NCBI RefSeq assembly: GCF_025753855.1
Contig: NZ_JAOWPT010000003.1
Span: 434,001 to 498,000, forward strand
Source: Mesorhizobium sp. ZC-5
Lineage (GTDB): Bacteria > Pseudomonadota > Alphaproteobacteria > Rhizobiales > Rhizobiaceae
DNA: 64,000 nucleotides
Direction: 5' to 3'
Notes under the pieces: model-generated
The model's database searches: none
Told to the model about the DNA's origin: nothing
What the model saw: the letters and a program-made list of their open reading frames with translations, nothing else
Shown: piece after piece, positions 1-10,057 of the stretch
Numbering within the stretch: the stretch's first letter is position 1
How the letters are laid out: the number at the start of each line of letters is the position of its first letter
Made by a program: the position numbers and the translations under genes

Positions 1-1431
1 CAGGCGCGGCCGTGGGAACTGACCAAGACCGAATCGATCGACGTGATGGACGCGGTCGGCTCTGCGATCCGCGTCGATTCCAGAGGCCGTGAAGTGATGC
101 GCATCATGCCGCGCGTCAACGAAGAGGTGAACGAGGAGTGGATCTCGGACAAGACCCGCTTCATCTGGGACGGCTTGCGCACCCAGCGCCTCGACAGGCC
201 GTATGTGCGCTCGGGCGGCAAGCTGAAGCCGGCGACCTGGCCGGAAGCCTTTGCGGCGGTGAAGAAGGCCGTCGACAAGACCAGCGGCGAGAAAATCGGC
301 GCGATTGCCGGCGATCTCGCAACCGTCGAGGAGATGTATGCGCTGAAGCTTTTGATGCTGTCGCTCGGCTCGGCGAATACCGATTGCCGCCAGGACGGCA
401 CGGCGCTCGATCCGGCACTCGGCCGTGCCAGCTATCTGTTCAACCCCACCATCGAAGGCATCGAGAAGGCCGATGCCGTGCTGATCATCGGCGCCAATCC
501 GCGTTGGGAGGCTTCCGTCCTCAATGCGCGCATCCGCAAGCGCTGGCGCGCCGGCAACCTGCCGGTCGGCGTCATCGGCGATGTCGGCGACCTCAGATAC
601 GACTACGAGATGCTGGGCGCGGGTCCGGACACGCTGAAGGAACTGGCGGACGGCAACGGCAAATTCTTCCAGGTACTCAAGAAAGCATCGCGCCCGCTGA
701 TCATCGTCGGGCAGGGCGCGTTGGCGCGTGCCGACGGCAAGCCGGTGCTCGGTCTTGCGGCGAAACTCGCCGGAGCGGTCGGTGCGGTGACGCCGGAATG
801 GAACGGCTTTGCGGTGCTGCACACGGCTGCCGCGCGCGTCGGCGGCCTCGATGTCGGCTTCGTGCCGGGCAAGGGCGGCAAGGACGTCGCCGAAATGCTC
901 GGCTCGTCCGACGTGCTGTTCCTGCTCGGTGCCGACGAACTCGACCTGAAGAGCGCCGGTGAGGCTTTTGTCGTCTATATCGGCAGCCATGGCGATGCCG
1001 GCGCACACCGTGCGGATGTGGTGCTGCCGGGTGCTGCCTATACCGAGAAGTCGGGCACCTACGTCAACACCGAAGGCCGCGTGCAGCAGACCAATCGTGC
1101 CGGCTTCGCGCCGGGCGAAGCAAAGGAAGATTGGGCGATCCTGCGTGCGCTGTCCGACGTGCTCGGCAAAAAACTGCCGTTCGATTCGCTTCCGCAACTG
1201 CGCGCCAGGCTGCACGCCGAATTCCCGCATTTCGCCGCGATCGACCATGTGGGCCCGGCGGATGCTGGTGCGATCTCGGCCGCGGCCAAGCTCGGCGGAC
1301 GCCTCGGCAAGGCTGCATTTGCCTCGCCGGTCAAAGACTTCTATCTGACGAACCCGATCGCGCGGGCCTCCGCCGTCATGGCCGAATGTTCGGCCCTGGC
1401 GAAGGGCGGCTTCAAGCAGGCAGCCGAGTAA
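1..1431 (+). CDS. nuoG: NADH-quinone oxidoreductase subunit G, C-terminal part (5' end outside window)
   Basis: The reading frame is open from base 1 and ends with TAA. The visible 476 residues are the molybdopterin-oxidoreductase-like part of NuoG, the large iron-sulfur subunit of the complex I peripheral arm. The conserved stretch around ESIDVMDAVGSAIRVD sits at the left edge, so the missing N-terminal part should carry the iron-sulfur clusters. The frame is in line with nuoH 9 bp downstream, with nuoHIJKLMN following in standard order. This fold in NuoG has no molybdenum function in known complex I enzymes. Confidence 0.96.
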   Translation, partial: QARPWELTKTESIDVMDAVGSAIRVDSRGREVMRIMPRVNEEVNEEWISDKTRFIWDGLRTQRLDRPYVRSGGKLKPATWPEAFAAVKKAVDKTSGEKIGAIAGDLATVEEMYALKLLMLSLGSANTDCRQDGTALDPALGRASYLFNPTIEGIEKADAVLIIGANPRWEASVLNARIRKRWRAGNLPVGVIGDVGDLRYDYEMLGAGPDTLKELADGNGKFFQVLKKASRPLIIVGQGALARADGKPVLGLAAKLAGAVGAVTPEWNGFAVLHTAAARVGGLDVGFVPGKGGKDVAEMLGSSDVLFLLGADELDLKSAGEAFVVYIGSHGDAGAHRADVVLPGAAYTEKSGTYVNTEGRVQQTNRAGFAPGEAKEDWAILRALSDVLGKKLPFDSLPQLRARLHAEFPHFAAIDHVGPADAGAISAAAKLGGRLGKAAFASPVKDFYLTNPIARASAVMAECSALAKGGFKQAAE

Positions 1432-1440
1432 GGGCGGGGC

Positions 1441-2487
1441 ATGGAAGACACATTTTTCTCCTTCTACGTGCTGCCGGCGCTGATCGTGCTTCTGAAGTCG
1501 GTCGTGCTGATCGTCGTGCTTCTGATTTTCGTCGCCTACATCCTTTATGCCGACCGCAAGATCTGGGCTGCCGTGCAGCTTCGCCGCGGGCCAAACGTGG
1601 TCGGGCCGTGGGGGCTGCTGCAAGCTTTTGCCGATCTCTTGAAGTTCGTATTCAAGGAGCCGGTCATCCCCTCCGGCGCCAACAAGGGCGTTTTTCTTCT
1701 CGCGCCGCTGGTGTCGGCGGTGCTGGCGCTTGCCGCCTGGGCGGTCATTCCCGTCGCCGACGGCTGGGCGATCGCCAACGTCAATGTCGGCATCCTCTAC
1801 GTCTTCGCCATCTCGTCGCTGGAAGTCTACGGCGTCATCATGGGTGGCTGGGCGTCGAACTCGAAATATCCGTTCCTCGGCGCGCTGCGCTCGGCAGCGC
1901 AGATGGTGTCGTACGAAGTGTCGATCGGCTTCGTCATCATCACGGTGCTGCTCTGCGTCGGTTCCCTGAACCTCACCGACATCGTGATGTCGCAGGGCGA
2001 CGGCATCGGCACCCGCCTCGGCTTGCCCAACAGCTTCCTCGACTGGCACTGGCTGGCGCTGTTCCCGATGTTCATCGTGTTCTTCATCTCGGCGCTCGCC
2101 GAGACGAACCGGCCGCCCTTCGACCTGGTCGAGGCCGAATCGGAACTCGTCGCCGGCCACATGATCGAATACTCGTCGACGCCGTTCCTGCTGTTCTTCC
2201 TCGGCGAATACGTCGCGATCGTGCTGATGTGCGCGCTCACCACGATCCTGTTCCTCGGCGGCTGGCTGCCACCCTTCGACTTCGCGCCGTTCACCTGGGT
2301 GCCGGGCGTCATCTGGTTCGTGCTGAAGGTGTGCATGGTGTTCTTCATGTTCGCCATGGTGAAGGCGTTCGTGCCGCGCTACCGCTACGACCAGCTGATG
2401 CGGCTGGGCTGGAAGGTGTTCCTGCCGATCTCGCTGGCAATGGTGGTGATCACCGCGGCCGTCCTCAAACTGACGGGGATGGCGTGA
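1441..2487 (+). CDS. nuoH: NADH-quinone oxidoreductase subunit H
   Basis: 348 residues, normal length for NuoH, with about eight hydrophobic segments. NuoH is the membrane subunit that joins the quinone site to the proton-pumping arm. Visible family features are [14 protein letters not shown] near residue 45 and the acidic loop [19 protein letters not shown] around residue 220, which is the conserved quinone-facing loop. ATG start follows the nuoG stop by 9 bp, and the stop overlaps the ATG of the next small gene. Confidence 0.98.
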   Translation: MEDTFFSFYVLPALIVLLKSVVLIVVLLIFVAYILYADRKIWAAVQLRRGPNVVGPWGLLQAFADLLKFVFKEPVIPSGANKGVFLLAPLVSAVLALAAWAVIPVADGWAIANVNVGILYVFAISSLEVYGVIMGGWASNSKYPFLGALRSAAQMVSYEVSIGFVIITVLLCVGSLNLTDIVMSQGDGIGTRLGLPNSFLDWHWLALFPMFIVFFISALAETNRPPFDLVEAESELVAGHMIEYSSTPFLLFFLGEYVAIVLMCALTTILFLGGWLPPFDFAPFTWVPGVIWFVLKVCMVFFMFAMVKAFVPRYRYDQLMRLGWKVFLPISLAMVVITAAVLKLTGMA

Positions 2488-2678
2488 TGTCAGGCATGTG
2501 GAGCGGCGCACTGATCGGCCTGGCCCTGGGCATTGTCGGGTTCGTCGCAATGCGGGCGCTCGCGAGTCGCGTCGAACTGCCCGAGACCAAAACAGTCCTC
2601 AAGCTGGCGTCCATCGTCGACCTCGCACTGCTTCCAGTCCTCGGCGCTTTCGCCGGCGGGCTGATCACTGGAGATTAA
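2487..2678 (+). CDS. Small two-helix membrane protein between nuoH and nuoI, function unknown
   Basis: 63 residues. The ATG overlaps the nuoH stop (TGATG), which implies translational coupling, and nuoI begins 4 bp after the stop. Two hydrophobic segments (about residues 5-22 and 42-58) flank a short charged stretch with [11 protein letters not shown]. It does not match a core complex I subunit that I recognise. Its place inside the operon suggests an accessory, assembly or alphaproteobacterial supernumerary subunit; that is inference. Coding is supported by tight packing and absence of a gap on either side. Confidence 0.75.
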   Translation: MSGMWSGALIGLALGIVGFVAMRALASRVELPETKTVLKLASIVDLALLPVLGAFAGGLITGD

Positions 2679-2682
2679 GTTC

Positions 2683-3174
2683 ATGTCAGCGCTAGCCCAA
2701 GCCGCCAAGTCGCTGCTTCTGAAGGATTTCGTCGGCGCCTTCTTCCTGTCGATGCGGCAGTTCTTCGCGCCCAAGGCGACGCTGAACTATCCGCACGAAA
2801 AGGGGCCGATCTCGCCGCGCTTCCGCGGTGAGCACGCGCTGCGCCGCTATCCCAATGGCGAGGAACGCTGCATCGCCTGCAAGCTCTGCGAGGCGATCTG
2901 CCCGGCGCAGGCGATCACCATCGAGGCCGGCCCGCGCCGCAACGATGGCACGCGGCGTACCGTGCGCTACGACATCGACATGGTGAAGTGCATCTATTGC
3001 GGCTTCTGCCAGGAGGCCTGCCCGGTCGACGCCATCGTGGAGGGGCCGAATTTCGAGTTCGCGACCGAGACGCGCGAGGAGCTTTATTACGACAAGGACA
3101 AGCTCCTGGCCAACGGCGACCGGTGGGAGCGCGAGATCGCGCGCAACATCGCTTTGGATGCGCCGTATCGGTGA
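2683..3174 (+). CDS. nuoI: NADH-quinone oxidoreductase subunit I
   Basis: 163 residues, typical of NuoI (TYKY homologue), the ferredoxin-like subunit that carries clusters N6a and N6b next to the quinone site. Two 4Fe-4S motifs are complete: Cys63, 66, 69, 73 ([12 protein letters not shown]) and Cys103, 106, 109, 113 ([12 protein letters not shown]). The N-terminal amphipathic segment [13 protein letters not shown] is typical of the family. It is followed by an unusual 125-bp gap before nuoJ, while most other junctions of the operon are close to zero. Confidence 0.98.
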   Translation: MSALAQAAKSLLLKDFVGAFFLSMRQFFAPKATLNYPHEKGPISPRFRGEHALRRYPNGEERCIACKLCEAICPAQAITIEAGPRRNDGTRRTVRYDIDMVKCIYCGFCQEACPVDAIVEGPNFEFATETREELYYDKDKLLANGDRWEREIARNIALDAPYR

Positions 3175-3187
3175 GGTTTGAATGATG

Positions 3188-3208
3188 GACGACCGCGTGC
3201 CGGTCGTC
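3188..3208 (+). other. Hairpin in the nuoI-nuoJ gap
   Basis: GACGACCG at 3188-3195 pairs perfectly with CGGTCGTC at 3201-3208 around a 5-base loop. There is no T-run, so it is not a classic terminator. It lies in the only sizeable gap of the operon (3175-3299). A nine-codon ATG...TAA frame (3182-3211) covers it but is probably chance. An RNA processing or stability element is one possibility. Confidence 0.45.
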
Positions 3209-3299
3209 TAAGGAACACGCGGCTTGCGGACCGGAGGCGGGCGCTGGCCAGAGAGGGGCAGGGTGCTTCGGCATTCTTGCCAGGAAGATCGGGATACCC

Positions 3300-3920
3300 A
3301 TGCTTAACGGATTAGAGGCGGCATTTTTCTACCTCTTCGCCTTTATTGCGATCGGAGCGGCCTTCATGGTCATCTCCGCGCGCAATCCCGTGCACTCGGT
3401 GCTCTACCTGATCCTGACCTTCTTCAACGCGGCTGGGCTGTTCCTGCTAACCGGCGCCGAATTCCTGGCGATGATCCTGCTCGTCGTCTATGTCGGCGCC
3501 GTCGCCGTCCTGTTCCTGTTCGTCGTCATGATGCTCGACGTCGACTTTGCCGAACTGAAGAGCGGCGCCCTGCAATATGCGCCGGTCGGGGCGCTGGTCG
3601 GGCTGATCCTCGCGGCCGAACTGATCGCTGTGCTCGGCGGCTATGCCTTTACGCCGCAGCTTGCCGGCGGCATCGCCAAGCCGATCCCGGATATCGCCAC
3701 GACGCACAACACGGCGGCACTCGGCGACGTGCTCTACACAGACTACATCTTCTTCTTCCAGATCGCCGGCCTCGTTCTCCTGGTCGCCATGATCGGCGCC
3801 ATCGTGCTGACGCTGCGCCACAAGGAAGGGGTCAAGCGGCAGTCGATCCCGGCGCAGGTGGCGCGCACGCCGGCCACGGCGATCGAGATCAAAAAAGTCG
3901 AGACGGGCAAGGGGCTTTGA
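3300..3920 (+). CDS. nuoJ: NADH-quinone oxidoreductase subunit J
   Basis: 206 residues with five hydrophobic segments, as expected for NuoJ of the complex I membrane arm. The conserved segment ending in [20 protein letters not shown], in the third helix region, is the pi-bulge-containing helix of the family. ATG start at 3300 follows an AGGAAGA Shine-Dalgarno. It ends 2 bp before the nuoK ATG, consistent with coupled translation. The C-terminal tail after the last helix is basic and variable, as usual. Confidence 0.97.
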   Translation: MLNGLEAAFFYLFAFIAIGAAFMVISARNPVHSVLYLILTFFNAAGLFLLTGAEFLAMILLVVYVGAVAVLFLFVVMMLDVDFAELKSGALQYAPVGALVGLILAAELIAVLGGYAFTPQLAGGIAKPIPDIATTHNTAALGDVLYTDYIFFFQIAGLVLLVAMIGAIVLTLRHKEGVKRQSIPAQVARTPATAIEIKKVETGKGL

Positions 3921-3922
3921 CG

Positions 3923-4231
3923 ATGGTAGTCGGCATCTCACACTATCTGACCCTCTCGGCGATCCTGTTCACGCTTGGCGTGTTCGGCATTTTCCTGAAC
4001 CGCAAGAACATCATCATCATCCTGATGTCGATCGAACTCATCCTGCTTGCCGTCAACATCAACTTCGTGGCGTTTTCGGCAGCGCTCGGCGATCTCGTCG
4101 GCCAGGTTTTCGCGCTGTTCGTGCTGACGGTGGCCGCCGCCGAAGCGGCGATCGGGCTTGCCATTCTCGTCGTCTTCTTCCGCAACCGCGGCTCGATCGC
4201 GGTCGAAGACGTCAACATGATGAAGGGCTGA
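3923..4231 (+). CDS. nuoK: NADH-quinone oxidoreductase subunit K
   Basis: 102 residues from the ATG at 3923; a TTG at 3917 overlapping the nuoJ stop is in frame but less likely, since the family starts close to [13 protein letters not shown]. Three hydrophobic helices are seen, with the conserved glutamates in [11 protein letters not shown] (helix 2) and [11 protein letters not shown] (helix 3) that serve proton transfer in complex I. The end EDVNMMKG is the typical alphaproteobacterial C terminus. Confidence 0.97.
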   Translation: MVVGISHYLTLSAILFTLGVFGIFLNRKNIIIILMSIELILLAVNINFVAFSAALGDLVGQVFALFVLTVAAAEAAIGLAILVVFFRNRGSIAVEDVNMMKG

Positions 4232-4241
4232 CGGGACCAAG

Positions 4242-6260
4242 ATGCTTTACAACGTCATCGTCTTCCTGCCGCTTCTCGGTTTTCTGATCGCCGGCCTGCT
4301 CGGCAATCAGATCGGCGCCAAGGCGTCCGAATACATCACCTCGGGTTTCCTGGTGGTGTCGGCGGTGTTGTCATGGGTCGCCTTCTTCTCGGTCGGCTTC
4401 TCCGAGACGGAGACGTTCACCGTGCCGGTGCTGCGCTTCATCCAGTCGGGCTCGCTCGAGGCCGACTGGGCGCTGAGGATCGACACGCTGACCGTCGTCA
4501 TGCTGGTGGTGGTCAACACCGTCTCGGCGTTGGTGCACATCTACTCCATCGGCTACATGCACCACGATCCGCACCGGCCGCGCTTCTTCGCCTATCTGTC
4601 GCTGTTCACCTTTGCCATGCTGATGCTGGTGACCTCCGGCAACCTGGTGCAGATGTTCTTCGGCTGGGAAGGCGTCGGTCTCGCCTCCTATCTGCTGATC
4701 GGCTTCTGGTACAAGAAGCCATCGGCCAACGCCGCGGCGATCAAGGCTTTCGTCGTCAATCGCGTTGGCGATTTCGGCTTCGCGCTCGGCATCTTCGGCG
4801 TGTTCGTGCTGTTCGGCTCGGTCAATCTCGACACCATCTTCGCCAATGCGGCGTCGTTCATTCCGGCTGCGGCACACGGCGCCGAGGCTGGTGCTGCGGC
4901 AACCGCCGAGCATGGCGAGACGGTACTCAATTTCCTCGGCTACGCGCTCGACAAGCAGGCAGCCCTCACCGTCGTCTGCCTGCTGCTGTTCATGGGCGCC
5001 ATGGGCAAGTCGGCGCAGGTGCCGCTCCACACCTGGCTGCCCGACGCCATGGAAGGCCCGACGCCGGTGTCGGCGCTGATCCATGCCGCCACCATGGTCA
5101 CCGCCGGCGTCTTCATGCTGGCCCGCCTGTCGCCGCTGTTCGAACTGTCGCACACGGCGCTGATCGTGGTCACCTTCGTCGGTGCCTTTACCGCCTTCTT
5201 CGCGGCGACCGTCGGCCTGGTGCAGAACGACATCAAGCGCGTCATCGCCTATTCGACCTGCTCGCAGCTCGGTTACATGTTCGTGGCGCTCGGCCTCGGC
5301 TTCTATTCGGCGGCGATCTTTCACCTGTTCACCCACGCCTTCTTCAAGGCGCTGCTGTTCCTCGGCTCCGGTTCCGTCATCCACGCGGTTTCAGACGAGC
5401 AGGACATGCGTAATATGGGCGGCCTGCGGAAGCTCATCCCGTACACCTACTGGATGATGATCATCGGCACGCTGGCGCTGACCGGCGTCGGCATCCCGTT
5501 CACCATCATCGGCACCGCCGGCTTCTTCTCCAAGGACGCCATCATCGAATCGTCCTTCATCGCCCACAATCCGATGGCCGGCTTCGCCTTCATCATGCTG
5601 ACGATCGCCGCCTGCTTCACCAGCTTCTATTCTTGGCGCCTGATTTTCATGACCTTCCATGGTGAGCCGCGGGCCAGCCACGACGTCATGCACCATGTGC
5701 ATGAATCGCCGCCGGTGATGCTGGTGCCGCTGGTCATCCTCGCCGCCGGCGCTCTGTTTGCCGGCGTCATCTTCCACGGGCCGTTCATCGGCGAAGGTTA
5801 CGAGGATTTCTGGCGGACCGCGCTGTTCACGCTGCCGGACAACCACATCCTGCACGATTTCCACGATGTGCCGTTCTGGGTGAAGCTGGCGCCGTTCGTC
5901 GCCATGCTCGCCGGCTTCTTCGTCGCCTACCAGTTCTACATCCGCTCGCCGGAAACGCCGAAGCAACTGGCCGCACAGCATCGCGGGCTCTACGCCTTCC
6001 TGCTCAACAAGTGGTATTTCGACGAACTCTACGATTTCCTGTTCGTCAATCCGGCCAAGCGCCTCGGCACTTTCCTGTGGAAGAAGGGTGACGGTGCGGT
6101 CATCGACGGCCTCGGTCCTGACGGCATTTCCGCGCGGGTCGTCGACGTCACCAACCGGGTGGTGAAGCTGCAGAGCGGCTATCTCTACCACTACGCCTTC
6201 GCAATGCTGATCGGGGTCGCGGCGCTGGTCACCTGGATGATGCTCGGGAGCTCGTTCTAG
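4242..6260 (+). CDS. nuoL: NADH-quinone oxidoreductase subunit L
   Basis: 672 residues, the distal antiporter-like proton-pumping subunit of complex I. The proton-channel signature [20 protein letters not shown] is present near residue 265, and the long C-terminal part matches the lateral amphipathic helix and final membrane anchor of NuoL. Start ATG at 4242, 10 bp after nuoK. An Ala/Glu-rich loop at about residues 205-225 ([15 protein letters not shown]) is a variable insertion. nuoM begins 3 bp after the stop. Confidence 0.98.
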   Translation: MLYNVIVFLPLLGFLIAGLLGNQIGAKASEYITSGFLVVSAVLSWVAFFSVGFSETETFTVPVLRFIQSGSLEADWALRIDTLTVVMLVVVNTVSALVHIYSIGYMHHDPHRPRFFAYLSLFTFAMLMLVTSGNLVQMFFGWEGVGLASYLLIGFWYKKPSANAAAIKAFVVNRVGDFGFALGIFGVFVLFGSVNLDTIFANAASFIPAAAHGAEAGAAATAEHGETVLNFLGYALDKQAALTVVCLLLFMGAMGKSAQVPLHTWLPDAMEGPTPVSALIHAATMVTAGVFMLARLSPLFELSHTALIVVTFVGAFTAFFAATVGLVQNDIKRVIAYSTCSQLGYMFVALGLGFYSAAIFHLFTHAFFKALLFLGSGSVIHAVSDEQDMRNMGGLRKLIPYTYWMMIIGTLALTGVGIPFTIIGTAGFFSKDAIIESSFIAHNPMAGFAFIMLTIAACFTSFYSWRLIFMTFHGEPRASHDVMHHVHESPPVMLVPLVILAAGALFAGVIFHGPFIGEGYEDFWRTALFTLPDNHILHDFHDVPFWVKLAPFVAMLAGFFVAYQFYIRSPETPKQLAAQHRGLYAFLLNKWYFDELYDFLFVNPAKRLGTFLWKKGDGAVIDGLGPDGISARVVDVTNRVVKLQSGYLYHYAFAMLIGVAALVTWMMLGSSF

Positions 6261-6263
6261 ATC

Positions 6264-7766
6264 ATGACCGACTGGCCCATTCTTTCCGCGGTCACCTTCC
6301 TGCCGCTGGTCGGCGTGCTCCTGATCCTGTTCGTGCGCGACGACAACGAAAGCGCGCGCCGCAACGTGCGCATGATCGCGCTGTGGACGACCGTCATCAC
6401 GTTCGTGCTGTCGGTCTTCATCTGGACGGGCTTCGACAATTCCGATCCCGGTTTCCAGTTCGTCGAGAAGACGGGATGGCTGGATTCGGGCATTTCCTAT
6501 CACATGGGCGTCGACGGCATTTCGATGCTGTTCGTCATCCTGACGACGTTCCTGATGCCGTTCTGCATCCTGGCCAGCTGGGAATCGGTGGAGAAGCGCG
6601 TCAAGGAATACATGATCGCCTTCCTGATCCTGGAAACGCTGATGATCGGCGTGTTCTGCGCGCTGGATATCGTGCTGTTCTACGTGTTCTTCGAGGCCGG
6701 CCTCATCCCGATGTTCATCATCATCGGTGTCTGGGGCGGCAAGCGGCGCGTCTATGCCAGCTTCAAATTCTTCCTCTACACGCTGCTCGGTTCGGTGCTG
6801 ATGTTGCTCGCCATCATGGCGATGTTCTGGCAGGCCGGCACCACCGACATCCCGACGCTCTTGGCGCACGATTTCCCGGCCAACATGCAGACGTGGCTAT
6901 GGCTGGCCTTCTTCGCGTCCTTCGCGGTGAAGATGCCGATGTGGCCGGTGCACACCTGGCTGCCGGACGCGCACGTCGAGGCGCCGACGGCGGGCTCCGT
7001 CATCCTGGCCGCGATCCTGCTGAAGATGGGCGGCTACGGCTTCCTCCGCTTCTCGCTGCCGATGTTCCCGCTCGCCTCTGAATATTTCGCGCCCTTCGTG
7101 TTCACGCTCTCGGTCGTCGCCATCATCTACACCTCGCTGGTGGCGCTGATGCAGGAGGACATGAAGAAGCTGATCGCCTATTCCTCGGTCGCCCACATGG
7201 GCTACGTGACGATGGGCATCTTCGCGATGAACCAGGAGGGCATCCAGGGGTCGATCTTCCAGATGCTGTCGCACGGCCTCGTCTCGGGCGCGCTGTTCCT
7301 CTGCGTCGGCGTCGTTTACGACCGCATGCACACCCGCGAGATCGCCGCCTATGGCGGGCTGGTCAACAACATGCCGAAATACGCGGTGGTGTTCCTGATC
7401 TTCACCATGGCCAATGTCGGTCTGCCGGGCACCAGCGGCTTCATCGGCGAATTCCTGACGCTGCTCGGCGTCTTCAAGGTCAACACCTGGGTAGCGCTGT
7501 TCGCCACCACCGGCGTCATCCTGTCGGCGGCCTACGCGCTCTGGCTCTACCGCAAGGTGATCTTCGGCGCGCTGACGAAGGAAAGCCTCAAGGGCCTGCT
7601 CGACCTGTCGCCGCGCGAAAAGACGATCATCTATCCGCTGGCGATCCTGGTCATCTTCTTCGGCGTCTATCCGGCGCCGGTGTTCGACGCGACTGCGGAA
7701 TCGGTCAAGTCGCTGGTCAACAACGTAACCGTATCGCTCGGCGCGCAGACCGCGACGGCGCACTGA
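6264..7766 (+). CDS. nuoM: NADH-quinone oxidoreductase subunit M
   Basis: 500 residues with about fourteen hydrophobic helices. NuoM is the middle antiporter-like subunit. The signature [20 protein letters not shown] is present near residue 230, with the lysine of LLKMGGYG just after it, and the glutamate in [14 protein letters not shown] near residue 150 that pairs with the channel lysine. Start ATG at 6264 follows nuoL by 3 bp. Length and all key polar residues look intact. Confidence 0.98.
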   Translation: MTDWPILSAVTFLPLVGVLLILFVRDDNESARRNVRMIALWTTVITFVLSVFIWTGFDNSDPGFQFVEKTGWLDSGISYHMGVDGISMLFVILTTFLMPFCILASWESVEKRVKEYMIAFLILETLMIGVFCALDIVLFYVFFEAGLIPMFIIIGVWGGKRRVYASFKFFLYTLLGSVLMLLAIMAMFWQAGTTDIPTLLAHDFPANMQTWLWLAFFASFAVKMPMWPVHTWLPDAHVEAPTAGSVILAAILLKMGGYGFLRFSLPMFPLASEYFAPFVFTLSVVAIIYTSLVALMQEDMKKLIAYSSVAHMGYVTMGIFAMNQEGIQGSIFQMLSHGLVSGALFLCVGVVYDRMHTREIAAYGGLVNNMPKYAVVFLIFTMANVGLPGTSGFIGEFLTLLGVFKVNTWVALFATTGVILSAAYALWLYRKVIFGALTKESLKGLLDLSPREKTIIYPLAILVIFFGVYPAPVFDATAESVKSLVNNVTVSLGAQTATAH

Positions 7767-7778
7767 CAAGGCGGAACC

Positions 7779-9209
7779 ATGGACCTCTCGACGAGCCTTT
7801 CGCTGGCGACACCGGAACTGATCATCGCAATCGGCGCGATGGTGCTGCTGATGGTGGGCGTCTATTCAAGCGAACGCCTCAACAGGACGATCAGCGTGCT
7901 CGCGGCGGTGCTGCTGCTGGTCGCCGCCGGCTGGATTCTTGTCTATCCGGCTGACGGAGAAGCCTTTGGCAAAGCTTTTGTCAGCGATCCGTTCTCGCGT
8001 TTCATGAAGCTGCTGGCGCTGATCGGCTCGGCGGTGACGCTGATCATGTCGCTCTCCTTCGCCAAGCAGGAAAAATTCGACAAGTTCGAGTTCCCGGTGC
8101 TCATCCTTCTGTCGACGCTCGGTATGATGCTGATGATTTCGGCGAACGACATGCTGACGCTCTATCTCGGCCTCGAATTGCAGTCGCTGGCGATCTACGT
8201 GCTTGCCGCCATCAATCGCGACAGCCTGCGCTCGACCGAGGCGGGCCTGAAGTATTTCGTCCTCGGTGCCCTGTCCTCGGGCATGCTGCTCTACGGCATC
8301 AGCCTCGTCTACGGCTACACCGGCAACACGGGCTTCGATGCGATCGCGACCGCGCTGACCGGCGCCGAGCGGCAGCTCGGCCTGGTCTTCGGCCTGGTGT
8401 TCGTGCTTGCCGGCCTGGCCTTCAAGATTTCCGCGGTGCCGTTCCACATGTGGACGCCCGACGTCTATGAGGGCGCACCGACGCCGGTAACCGCCTTCAT
8501 GGCGGCAGCACCCAAGATGGCGGCGATGGCCCTGACGGTGCGCGCCACAATGGGCGCCTTCGAGCCGATCGCCGCCGACTGGCAGCAGATCATCGTCTTC
8601 ATTTCGATCGCCTCGATGGCGCTCGGCTCCTTCGCCGCGATCGGCCAGACCAACATCAAGCGGCTGATGGCCTATTCGTCGATCGGACATATCGGCTTCG
8701 CGCTGGTTGGCCTCGCTTCGAACTCCGAGGCCGGTGTGCGCGGCGTCGCCATCTACATGCTGATCTACCTGGCGATGACGCTCGGTACCTTCGCCTTCAT
8801 CCTCGCCATGCGCCGCAACGACAGGAATGTCGAACAGATCGACGAACTGGCCGGCCTTTCGGCGACCAATCCGGTCATGGCAACGATCCTCACCATCCTG
8901 ATGTTCTCGCTTGCCGGCATCCCGCCGCTCGCCGGTTTCTGGGCGAAATGGTACGTGTTCCTCGCCGCCATCAACGCCAATCTCTACGCCCTGGCGGTGA
9001 TCGGCGTGCTGACCTCGGTGGTGGGCGCCTATTATTATCTGCGCATCATCAAGATCATGTGGTTCGACGAGCCGAAGGGCGCGTTCCAGCCGATGGCGGG
9101 CGAATTGCGGCTGGTGCTCGGTCTTTCCGGCGCCTTCGTTCTTTTCTACGTGCTGATCGGCGGTCCCATCGGCACCATGGCGGCAGCAGCTGCCAAGACG
9201 TTCTTCTGA
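7779..9209 (+). CDS. nuoN: NADH-quinone oxidoreductase subunit N
   Basis: 476 residues with about fourteen hydrophobic helices; third antiporter-like subunit of complex I. The signature [20 protein letters not shown] lies near residue 225 and is followed by the conserved lysine of APKMAAMAL. The early helix carries [13 protein letters not shown] with the conserved Glu. ATG at 7779, 12 bp after nuoM. The gene ends 4 bp before birA, so birA is probably read from the same transcript, as in other Rhizobiales. Confidence 0.98.
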   Translation: MDLSTSLSLATPELIIAIGAMVLLMVGVYSSERLNRTISVLAAVLLLVAAGWILVYPADGEAFGKAFVSDPFSRFMKLLALIGSAVTLIMSLSFAKQEKFDKFEFPVLILLSTLGMMLMISANDMLTLYLGLELQSLAIYVLAAINRDSLRSTEAGLKYFVLGALSSGMLLYGISLVYGYTGNTGFDAIATALTGAERQLGLVFGLVFVLAGLAFKISAVPFHMWTPDVYEGAPTPVTAFMAAAPKMAAMALTVRATMGAFEPIAADWQQIIVFISIASMALGSFAAIGQTNIKRLMAYSSIGHIGFALVGLASNSEAGVRGVAIYMLIYLAMTLGTFAFILAMRRNDRNVEQIDELAGLSATNPVMATILTILMFSLAGIPPLAGFWAKWYVFLAAINANLYALAVIGVLTSVVGAYYYLRIIKIMWFDEPKGAFQPMAGELRLVLGLSGAFVLFYVLIGGPIGTMAAAAAKTFF

Positions 9210-9213
9210 GGCG

Positions 9214-10044
9214 ATGGCATTTTCGCTGGCGCCCTCGGCGACTACACTCGGCTTCCGCCTCGAAGCGTTCGACACCATCGGTTCCACCAACGCGGTCGCC
9301 CTGCAGCGCGCACAGGCGGGTGATGCCGGCAGGCTGTGGATCGTCTCGAAAAAGCAGGAAGCCGGCAGGGGCCGGCGCGGCCGTCCCTGGCAGACGCCGG
9401 AAGGCAATCTCGCCGCGACGCTTCTGCTGGTGGCGCGCTTTGACCCGAAAGTGGCGGCGACGCTCGGCTTTGTCGCCGGCCTGGCGCTTGCCGACGCACT
9501 CAACGCAGTGGTGCCCGATGTGAAACTGTCGGTCGGCGTCGATGGCGGCGGCGATCGTGCCGGCAGGAATCGTTTCGAGCTGAAATGGCCGAACGACGTT
9601 CTGGCGCATGGCGCCAAGCTCTCGGGCATCCTGCTGGAATCGGTGGTGCTGGCCGACGGCCGTTTTGCGGTGGCGGTTGGCATCGGGGTCAATGTCGTCG
9701 GCTATCCCGAGGATGTGCCGTACCCGGCGACCTCGCTTCGGGCGCTGGGATCGGATTGCGACGCCGAAACATTGTTCCTGGCTCTGTCGGATGCCTGGGT
9801 GGACAACAGCGCGCGCTGGGCGGATGGCCGCGGGCTCGACGAGATCAGGCGGCGCTGGCTGGCACAGGCGGCCGGGCTCGGCAGCGAAGTGGCGGTGAAA
9901 CTCGACGGCAAGGTTGTCCGCGGCATTTTCGAAACGATCGATGGCGACTGCCGTTTCGTGATCCGCGACGGGCAGGGCGCCGAATTCAGGATTGCCGCTG
10001 GCGACGTCCATTTCGGAGCAGTCGCCTCCGCGCGTGCGGATTGA
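9214..10044 (+). CDS. birA: Biotin-[acetyl-CoA-carboxylase] ligase
   Basis: 276 residues. BirA activates biotin with ATP and attaches it to the lysine of biotin-dependent carboxylases. The ligase core is clear: GSTNAVAL near residue 26, the biotinyl-AMP loop GRGRRGRPW near residue 52, KWPND near residue 127, and a C-terminal SH3-like domain with VKLDGKVVRGIF. There is no N-terminal winged helix, so this is a class I enzyme that should not act as a repressor. It sits 4 bp after nuoN and 13 bp before rnj. Confidence 0.94.
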   Translation: MAFSLAPSATTLGFRLEAFDTIGSTNAVALQRAQAGDAGRLWIVSKKQEAGRGRRGRPWQTPEGNLAATLLLVARFDPKVAATLGFVAGLALADALNAVVPDVKLSVGVDGGGDRAGRNRFELKWPNDVLAHGAKLSGILLESVVLADGRFAVAVGIGVNVVGYPEDVPYPATSLRALGSDCDAETLFLALSDAWVDNSARWADGRGLDEIRRRWLAQAAGLGSEVAVKLDGKVVRGIFETIDGDCRFVIRDGQGAEFRIAAGDVHFGAVASARAD

Positions 10045-10057
10045 AAGGCTGAAAGAT

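Noticed and set aside
1131-2486. Plus-strand frame overlapping nuoG and nuoH
   Set aside because: Arg-rich shadow of nuoH. Only its last 63 codons (from ATG 2487) form a plausible gene.
3182-3211. Nine-codon ATG...TAA frame in the nuoI-nuoJ gap
   Set aside because: It coincides with a perfect hairpin and has only a weak ribosome site; more likely chance.
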